A stretch of 5,713 nt of DNA, from positions 1 through 5,713 of the forward strand of contig JAFDVT010000539.1 of the NCBI GenBank assembly GCA_018268875.1, written 5' to 3'. The position numbers and the translations under genes were made by a program. Within the stretch, counting starts at the first letter, position 1. Each line of letters starts with the position of its first letter. This DNA comes from Acidobacteriota bacterium. Its GTDB lineage: Bacteria; Acidobacteriota; Terriglobia; Bryobacterales; Bryobacteraceae. Shown here piece after piece: positions 1-4,335 of the stretch. Below the pieces are notes generated by a model. The model made no database searches. It had not been told where the DNA came from and worked only from the letters and a program-made list of their open reading frames with translations.

Positions 1-3
1 GCT

Positions 4-1002
4 ATGAATCCCAAGATTTTCGGAGCGTTTGTGGGGGGTGTTTTACTGGCGAGCACGTTCGCGTATTTCGCGGCCAAGTCGCCGTCTGCCGCGCCGCCGC
101 CGGTAGTGGAAGCCAAGCCGAACGAACCCGCCGCGATACCGGAACCGGCCTCGCCGGAAGTGGCCGACAATACCAGGCATGCGGAACCCGTCCCCGCGCC
201 GCCACCTCCTCCGGTAACCGCGACTTCGTCCGTGCGTCGAGCCTCCCCGGTGACGCCCGCCGCGGCCGCGCCCGTTGTTCGTCCGCCGCAAGCAGTGGCC
301 TCGGCTCCTACGCCTCCCGCCGCCGCGGTGGCGGCGCCAACGCCCGCCCCTGCTCCCGCCCGGCAACCGGAACCGCAACAGCAGCCGCAGCAGCAACAGT
401 CGGTGTTCATCGCGGAAGTTCCGCCCCCGCCTCCCCCGTCGACGCCTGCCAAGGCGCCGGAACCTGCCAAGCCGAACACGGTAACGATCCCGGCTGGCAC
501 CAACCTGACCGTTCGCCTGCAGGAGACGCTGAATTCCGAAAAGAATCAGGCCGGCGATACCTTCACGGCGGTGCTTGACGCGCCGCTGATTGTGGATGGA
601 TTCGTGATCGCCGACAAAGGCGCTCGCGTCGACGGCCGTTTGAGCGAAGTGGACCGTTCCGGCCGCGTCAAGGGCGTGGCACGCATGGTACTGGAACTCA
701 ACAAGCTGAACACGTCCGACGGCCAGCGCGTGGAAATCCGCACCGAGAATTTCGAAAAGAAAGCCGAGTCCAGCAAGAAGCAGGATGCGGTCAAGGTCGG
801 TGTCGGCGCGGCGATCGGCGCGGCCATTGGCGCAATCGCCGGTGGCGGCAAGGGCGCGGCGGTAGGCGCGGGAGCGGGCGGCGCGGCGGGCGCGGGCGGC
901 GTACTGGCCACTCGCGGGAAAGCGGCCGAAGTACCTGTGGAAACCCGGCTGACGTTCCGCCTGGCGGACTATGTCACGCTGACGGAACGCCTGAACCGGT
1001 AA
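4..1002 (+). CDS. Proline-rich, membrane-anchored envelope protein with VirB10/TrbI-like C-terminal domain and glycine zipper
   Basis: The 332-residue protein has four visible parts. Residues 1-24 form a hydrophobic N-terminal anchor or uncleaved signal (a lysine, then GAFVGGVLLASTFAYFAA). Residues 25-157 are very rich in Pro and Ala, with a short glutamine run at 125-132. Residues 158-255 look like a compact beta domain opening with TIPAGTNLTVRL, followed by a 'GDTFTAVLDAPL' segment and a 'KGARVDGRL' segment. Residues 264-300 are a Gly/Ala zipper with GxxxG spacing, and a last predicted strand (about 309-326, PVETRLTFRLADYVTL) follows it. The family looks like one seen in Acidobacteriota genomes; its function is not known to me. 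The order anchor, proline-rich linker, IPAGT-type beta domain recalls VirB10/TrbI, but no other secretion gene is nearby, so a role in a type IV system is not supported. The ATG at 4 is taken as start because it places the hydrophobic segment at the N-terminus; its ribosome binding site lies outside the window. Confidence 0.85.
   Translation: MNPKIFGAFVGGVLLASTFAYFAAKSPSAAPPPVVEAKPNEPAAIPEPASPEVADNTRHAEPVPAPPPPPVTATSSVRRASPVTPAAAAPVVRPPQAVASAPTPPAAAVAAPTPAPAPARQPEPQQQPQQQQSVFIAEVPPPPPPSTPAKAPEPAKPNTVTIPAGTNLTVRLQETLNSEKNQAGDTFTAVLDAPLIVDGFVIADKGARVDGRLSEVDRSGRVKGVARMVLELNKLNTSDGQRVEIRTENFEKKAESSKKQDAVKVGVGAAIGAAIGAIAGGGKGAAVGAGAGGAAGAGGVLATRGKAAEVPVETRLTFRLADYVTLTERLNR
376..399 (+). repeat. 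CAR-type trinucleotide run encoding a glutamine tract
   Basis: Eight consecutive codons, seven CAG or CAA and one CCG, encode QQQPQQQQ (residues 125-132) at the end of the proline-rich linker of the first gene. CAG and CAA are mixed, so this is an imperfect triplet repeat; length variation between strains by slippage is possible but not shown. Confidence 0.6.
793..903 (+). other. Glycine-zipper segment within the first gene
   Basis: Codons for residues 264-300 encode almost only Gly, Ala, Val and Ile with G-x-x-x-G spacing (for example VGVGAAIGAAIGAIAGGGKG). Such segments are known to pack or oligomerise within membranes in glycine-zipper proteins. Here the segment sits between the beta domain and a final beta strand rather than at a terminus. 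That it inserts into the outer membrane is inference. Confidence 0.6.
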
Positions 1003-1011
1003 AGAGCGGTA

Positions 1012-1314
1012 CTAATTCCGCAGGAACTCGTAGCGTTCGAGCGTCGCCGCGGTCAGCGTAAACTCCTCCTCATAGCGCACCACCTTGCCCATGCAATGCA
1101 CCTTCACGGGCGGGCGCTTTCCAATCTCCGGAGCCAGGGTCAGCACGTACTCCACGGGTTGACCCACTTCCGGCTTGATGTCCGAGTAAAACAGAACACC
1201 GTTTGAGCTTACGTTCGCGGTCTGCGCGAACTTTTCCACGGCCTGCGCGCCACAGCGCACCACTTCCATGGTCAGCTTCATGTCGAAGCGTTGGGATTTA
1301 CGTTGGTCAGTCAC
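1012..1314 (-). CDS. Small single-domain PilZ protein (predicted c-di-GMP receptor)
   Basis: A 100-residue cytoplasmic protein made almost entirely of one PilZ domain. The RxxxR motif (R5-K-S-Q-R9) lies at the N-terminus, and the NxSxxG motif (N34-V-S-S-N-G39) follows about 25 residues later. These are the two motifs that bind cyclic di-GMP in the PilZ family, and both are intact. Beta-strand-like segments follow (PVEYVLTLAP, VKVHCMGKVVRY). There is no output domain, so it would act by binding a partner. The frame is open back to a GTG at 1410 that overlaps the SMP-30 stop codon (132 residues). The extra 32 codons include TTA, TCA and AGT, unlike the GC-rich body of the gene, and they encode no recognisable domain part. 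I therefore favour the GTG at 1314 (or TTG at 1317). No good Shine-Dalgarno sequence precedes either start. The stop lies 9 bases from the stop of the convergent first gene. Confidence 0.85.
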   Translation of the reverse strand: MTDQRKSQRFDMKLTMEVVRCGAQAVEKFAQTANVSSNGVLFYSDIKPEVGQPVEYVLTLAPEIGKRPPVKVHCMGKVVRYEEEFTLTAATLERYEFLRN

Positions 1315-1323
1315 CAATCCGAA

Positions 1324-1353
1324 GATATAGGCATTCGGAGCTAAGGTCAACAA
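1324..1353 (-). promoter_or_regulatory. Possible sigma-70-type promoter for the PilZ gene
   Basis: Read on the minus strand, TTGTTG (1353-1348) stands 18 bases from TATATC (1329-1324). A TTGACC at 1350-1345 would give a spacing of 15. If used, transcription would start at about the TTG/GTG start codons, implying a leaderless or near-leaderless message, consistent with the missing ribosome binding site. This is pattern matching only. Confidence 0.25.
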
Positions 1354-1358
1354 CTTAG
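1341..1358. repeat. Small inverted repeat overlapping the possible PilZ promoter
   Basis: CTAAG (1341-1345) and CTTAG (1354-1358) are perfect 5-bp inverted arms around an 8-base centre. They overlap the candidate -35 element of the PilZ promoter, a position where an operator could lie. Arms this short can arise by chance. Confidence 0.25.
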
Positions 1359-1368
1359 GCCGAACTGA

Positions 1369-1385
1369 GGTACTACTTGAGTACC
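1369..1385. repeat. Perfect 6-bp-arm hairpin between the SMP-30-like and PilZ genes
   Basis: GGTACT (1369-1374) and AGTACC (1380-1385) are perfect inverted arms around the 5-base centre ACTTG. The hairpin begins about 20 bases downstream of the SMP-30-like stop codon on the minus strand. No run of T follows it in that direction (the next bases are TCAGTTCGG), so it is not a standard intrinsic terminator. It could be a 3' stabilising or Rho-assisted structure, or a protein-binding palindrome upstream of the PilZ gene. Confidence 0.5.
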
Positions 1386-1406
1386 AACGAGTTACAGTAC
1401 TTTTCG

Positions 1407-2336
1407 TCACTGCGCCGAGGCTGGCGCATTGAGATAGGACACATAGCCCTGGTACGGCACGCGGACCCTGTAAATCGACGTCTGCGTGGACACGAAAAGC
1501 GACTGCAAATCGTTCTCGCCGAACGCGAGGTTAGTCGACGCTTCGGGCATCTCAAAATCGCGCAGATGCTTGCCTTGCGCGTCGTAAATCGAAATGCCTT
1601 TGGAGGCGATGTAAAGGTTGCCTTTTTCGTCACAGCGGACGCCGCCGGGAACTCCCCGCAGGCCGGTGATGAAGGGGCGTTCGTTGGTCGCGGCGCCCCC
1701 CCGGTCGAGGTCGAACACGACGATACGGCGCTGGTCGGCGTCGCTCACATATAGGTGCCGGCCGTTGGGCGAAATGGCAAGGCCGTTGGGACGCCCGGAG
1801 GTCCACTTGGCGACCAGGTGCAATTCGCCTTTCGGCGTGATGTGAAAGATCCCGGAGAAGTTCAGCTCGCGCGCGGCGACGGCGGCGGCGCCAAAAGCCG
1901 AGTCGGTGAAGTACACATGCCCGTCCTTGCGCGTCACGATGTCGTTCGGTCCGTTGAGGCGCTTGCCTTCCCAGCGTTCGGCGATGATTTCGCGCTTCCC
2001 TTTCTTATCCAGACGTACGACGCGGCGGGCACGGCTTTCGCAGATGTAGAGGCGTTCCTGCGCGTCGAAGGTCAAGCCTCGCGCACCGTTGGAATCGGCC
2101 ACCTGAGGCTCGGGGCGCTGTCCCGGTTGCCAGACGTGAATCGTGTTCGAGGCCGGTTCCGTGAACAGCAGACGGCGTTCCGGAGTCCACACCGGGCTAT
2201 CGAGAAAGTGGTAGCCTTCGGCCAATTTCTGAATTTTGACGTCCCCGAAAGGATCGTTCGACGGAGGGTCGTTGTGCTGCCAGGCCAGGGCGGAAACAAC
2301 GGCCACGATACCGAACAGACCAGCGGAAACGTACAT
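1407..2336 (-). CDS. Exported SMP-30/gluconolactonase/LRE-like beta-propeller protein
   Basis: The protein has 309 residues, close to the family's usual length. Residues 1-19 are a hydrophobic signal or anchor (MYVSAGLFGIVAVVSALAW), so it should act in the periplasm or at the membrane. The rest shows SMP-30-family repeats: LDSPVW at 45-50, where most members have EGPVW; RLNGPND at 126-132; VYFTD at 141-145; RPNGLAISPNG at 182-192; YVSD at 196-199; CDEKGNLYIA at 235-244; and the end-of-propeller segment TNLAFGENDLQSLFVS at 268-283. Family members hydrolyse sugar lactones or related esters using a divalent metal. The metal/active-site asparagines appear kept (N128, N184), the first acidic ligand is Asp (D46) rather than Glu, and the Asp of the usual 'PDG' motif is Gly (P230-G231-G232). 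Lactonase activity is therefore doubtful. It is divergent from the DUF1549/DUF1553 gene and upstream of the PilZ gene on the same strand. Confidence 0.92.
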   Translation of the reverse strand: MYVSAGLFGIVAVVSALAWQHNDPPSNDPFGDVKIQKLAEGYHFLDSPVWTPERRLLFTEPASNTIHVWQPGQRPEPQVADSNGARGLTFDAQERLYICESRARRVVRLDKKGKREIIAERWEGKRLNGPNDIVTRKDGHVYFTDSAFGAAAVAARELNFSGIFHITPKGELHLVAKWTSGRPNGLAISPNGRHLYVSDADQRRIVVFDLDRGGAATNERPFITGLRGVPGGVRCDEKGNLYIASKGISIYDAQGKHLRDFEMPEASTNLAFGENDLQSLFVSTQTSIYRVRVPYQGYVSYLNAPASAQ

Positions 2337-2374
2337 GGCACAGTGGTATCATGACCGCAAAGTATCGGGCAAAC

Positions 2375-4327
2375 ATGAAGCTTTCGCTCATTCTGGCTGT
2401 CTGTGCCATTGCCGCCCTTGCGGCTGACTATACGGCAGGCGAGCGCCGCCATTGGGCCTTCCAAAAACGTTCGACGCCGGCGATCCCCGCGGTCGAACCG
2501 GCGGCGGGCAATCCGATTGACGCTTTTGTTCGCGCGCGCCTCGCCAAGGACGGGTTGCACCTTGCCGCGCCCGCCGACAAAATCCGGCTGATCCGCCGCG
2601 TGACGTTCGACCTCACCGGCCTGCCGCCCTCTCCTCAAGAAGTAGAAACGTTCGTCAACGACAAGTCCCCTGACGCCTACGAAAAGCTGGTGGACCGTCT
2701 GCTGGCGAGCCCTCACTACGGCGAGCGCGCCGCGCTGCATTGGCTGGACCTGGTTCGTTATGCCGAAACCGACGGCTTTGAATACGACACGCATCGCACG
2801 GACGCCTGGCGGTATCGCGATTACGTCATTCGGTCCTTCAACGCCGACAAACCCTTTACACAATTTGTGACCGAGCAGTTGGCGGGCGACGAGATCGATC
2901 CGGCCAATCGCGAACTGGCGATCGCGTCGGGCTTTAACCGCCTGGGTGCGCTTCGCAAGAACGCCGGGAATCAGGAAGTCGCAAGCAGCCGTAACGAAGT
3001 GTTGACCGAGATGACCAACATCGTCGGTTCCGCGCTGCTCGGCGTGACCGTTGGTTGCGCGCGCTGCCACGATCACAAGTTCGACCCGATTCGGCAGAAG
3101 GATTATTACCGGATGCAGGCGCACTTTGCCGCCGTGCAGGACCGCGAAGTTCCCCTGTCGAGCGAGGCCGAACAGGCCGCGTGGAAGATCAAGAAGGACG
3201 CGGTGGACGCGGAAGTGAAGGAACTCAAAAAGCAGATGAAGGGTCTGCAGGGCGAGGATCTTTCGAAGATGCAAGCGAAGGTCAAGATGGCCGAAGGCAA
3301 GATGCCCGCGCCGCTGCCCGCCTTGTTCAGCGTCCGCAACGACTACGACAATTTCAAGCCGGTGCACGTGCTGTACCGCGGCGAATACACCAAGCCAGGC
3401 GATGAGGTTCACCCGCGCAGCCTTGGGGTTCTGCTGGCCGACGGCGCGCCGGAATTGGGCGCCGACGTCAAGAACCCGCGTACGGAACTGGCCAAGTGGA
3501 TCACGTCCGACGACAATCCGTTGACCGCTCGCGTCGCCGCCAATCGCATCTGGCTCCAGCATTTCGGACGAGGCTTGGTCGCGACCCCGAACGACTTTGG
3601 CCGCATGGGCCAGCGTCCGACGCACCCGGAGTTGCTGGACTACCTCGCCAACCAGTTGGTGGAAGGCGGATGGAGGGCAAAGCCGCTGCACCGCATGATC
3701 GTGCTGAGCGACACGTACCGGCAGTCGGCGATCGTAACCGATGACGCGGCAGCCAAAGAGAAGGATCCGGACGGCAAGCTGTACTGGAAGTTCCCCAAGC
3801 GGCGTCTCGAAGCGGAAGAAATTCGCGACGCGATGCTGGCGGCTACTGGCAGGCTGAATCTGAAGACGGGAGGTCCCGGCGTGATGATCCCGGTGCAGCC
3901 CGAACTGATTCAACTGATGTACAAGCCGGAACAATGGGTGGTGGCGGAAGACAAAAAGGAACATGACCGCCGCAGCATGTACCTGATCGCCAAGCGCAAT
4001 CTGCGTTTGCCGTTTATGGAAGTGTTCGATTCGCCGGATATGCTGATCAGTTGCCCGCGGCGCGAGGCCAGTACGCATGCACCGCAGGCGCTCGAACTGT
4101 TGAACGGCCGCATCGCCAATGAGATGGCCGATGCGCTGGCCGCGCGGATCACCGAACACGCGGGCAAGGATCGAACCAAGCAAGCGGACCTCGCATGGCG
4201 CTGGGTGGCGGGACGCGCGCCTACAGCCGCCGAACGCAAACTGTCGATGGAGTTTCTGGCATCGCAACCGTTGCGCGAATACGCGCTCGCGATGTTCAAC
4301 CTGAACGCATTTTTGTACGTGGAGTAG
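2375..4327 (+). CDS. Secreted DUF1549 (PSCyt2) / DUF1553 (PSD1) protein with CxxCH motif
   Basis: From the ATG at 2375 the product has 650 residues. It starts with a clear Sec-type signal peptide (MKLSLILAVCAIAALA, cleavage probably near AALA-AD). An in-frame ATG at 2351 would add eight residues before it; neither start has a strong ribosome binding site. The HWAFQ segment and NPIDAFVRARL open the DUF1549 domain (about residues 45-255). Its hallmarks are DLTGLPPS, SPHYGERAALHWLDLVRYAETDG and GCARCHDHKFDPI, the last a CxxCH motif like that of c-type cytochromes (C228, C231, H232). A Lys/Glu-rich, probably helical stretch (about 263-310) links to DUF1553 (about 366-645), with RTELAKWI, NRIWLQHFGRGLV, LHRMIVLSDTYRQS and RRLEAEEIRDAML. 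Biochemical function is unknown for the family. It lacks the N-terminal PSCyt1 cytochrome-like domain that many relatives carry. The DUF1501 partner follows after 8 bases. Confidence 0.95.
   Translation: MKLSLILAVCAIAALAADYTAGERRHWAFQKRSTPAIPAVEPAAGNPIDAFVRARLAKDGLHLAAPADKIRLIRRVTFDLTGLPPSPQEVETFVNDKSPDAYEKLVDRLLASPHYGERAALHWLDLVRYAETDGFEYDTHRTDAWRYRDYVIRSFNADKPFTQFVTEQLAGDEIDPANRELAIASGFNRLGALRKNAGNQEVASSRNEVLTEMTNIVGSALLGVTVGCARCHDHKFDPIRQKDYYRMQAHFAAVQDREVPLSSEAEQAAWKIKKDAVDAEVKELKKQMKGLQGEDLSKMQAKVKMAEGKMPAPLPALFSVRNDYDNFKPVHVLYRGEYTKPGDEVHPRSLGVLLADGAPELGADVKNPRTELAKWITSDDNPLTARVAANRIWLQHFGRGLVATPNDFGRMGQRPTHPELLDYLANQLVEGGWRAKPLHRMIVLSDTYRQSAIVTDDAAAKEKDPDGKLYWKFPKRRLEAEEIRDAMLAATGRLNLKTGGPGVMIPVQPELIQLMYKPEQWVVAEDKKEHDRRSMYLIAKRNLRLPFMEVFDSPDMLISCPRREASTHAPQALELLNGRIANEMADALAARITEHAGKDRTKQADLAWRWVAGRAPTAAERKLSMEFLASQPLREYALAMFNLNAFLYVE
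4321..4324 (+). promoter_or_regulatory. Candidate ribosome binding site for the DUF1501 gene
   Basis: GGAG lies immediately before the stop codon of the DUF1549/DUF1553 gene and 11 bases before the ATG at 4336. The spacing is rather long, but its location inside the upstream gene suggests translational coupling of the two genes. Confidence 0.4.
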
Positions 4328-4335
4328 CAGCAAAC

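Noticed and set aside
43..396. An Arg/Gly-rich 117-codon minus-strand frame under the proline-rich region of the first gene.
   Set aside because: Arg/Gly richness is simply the complement of Pro/Ala codons; no independent support.
376..399. CRISPR-like or tandem repeat array in the CAG-rich stretch.
   Set aside because: It is an in-frame, imperfect triplet run of 24 bases without spacers, explained by the glutamine tract.
4..1002. Type IV secretion or conjugation locus based on the first gene.
   Set aside because: No VirB4, VirB9, VirB11, relaxase or pilin gene is nearby; only a domain-level resemblance can be claimed.
994..1020. Possible bidirectional terminator between the convergent first gene and PilZ gene.
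   Set aside because: Only a weak ACCG/CGGT pairing is present, with no stable stem and no T tract.
1369..1385. Intrinsic terminator of the SMP-30-like gene.
   Set aside because: The hairpin is good but has only six base pairs and no T run on the transcribed strand, so it is listed as an inverted repeat only.
1755..2354. A 199-codon plus-strand frame opposite the SMP-30-like gene.
   Set aside because: It mirrors a conserved beta-propeller coding region and has no recognisable domain.
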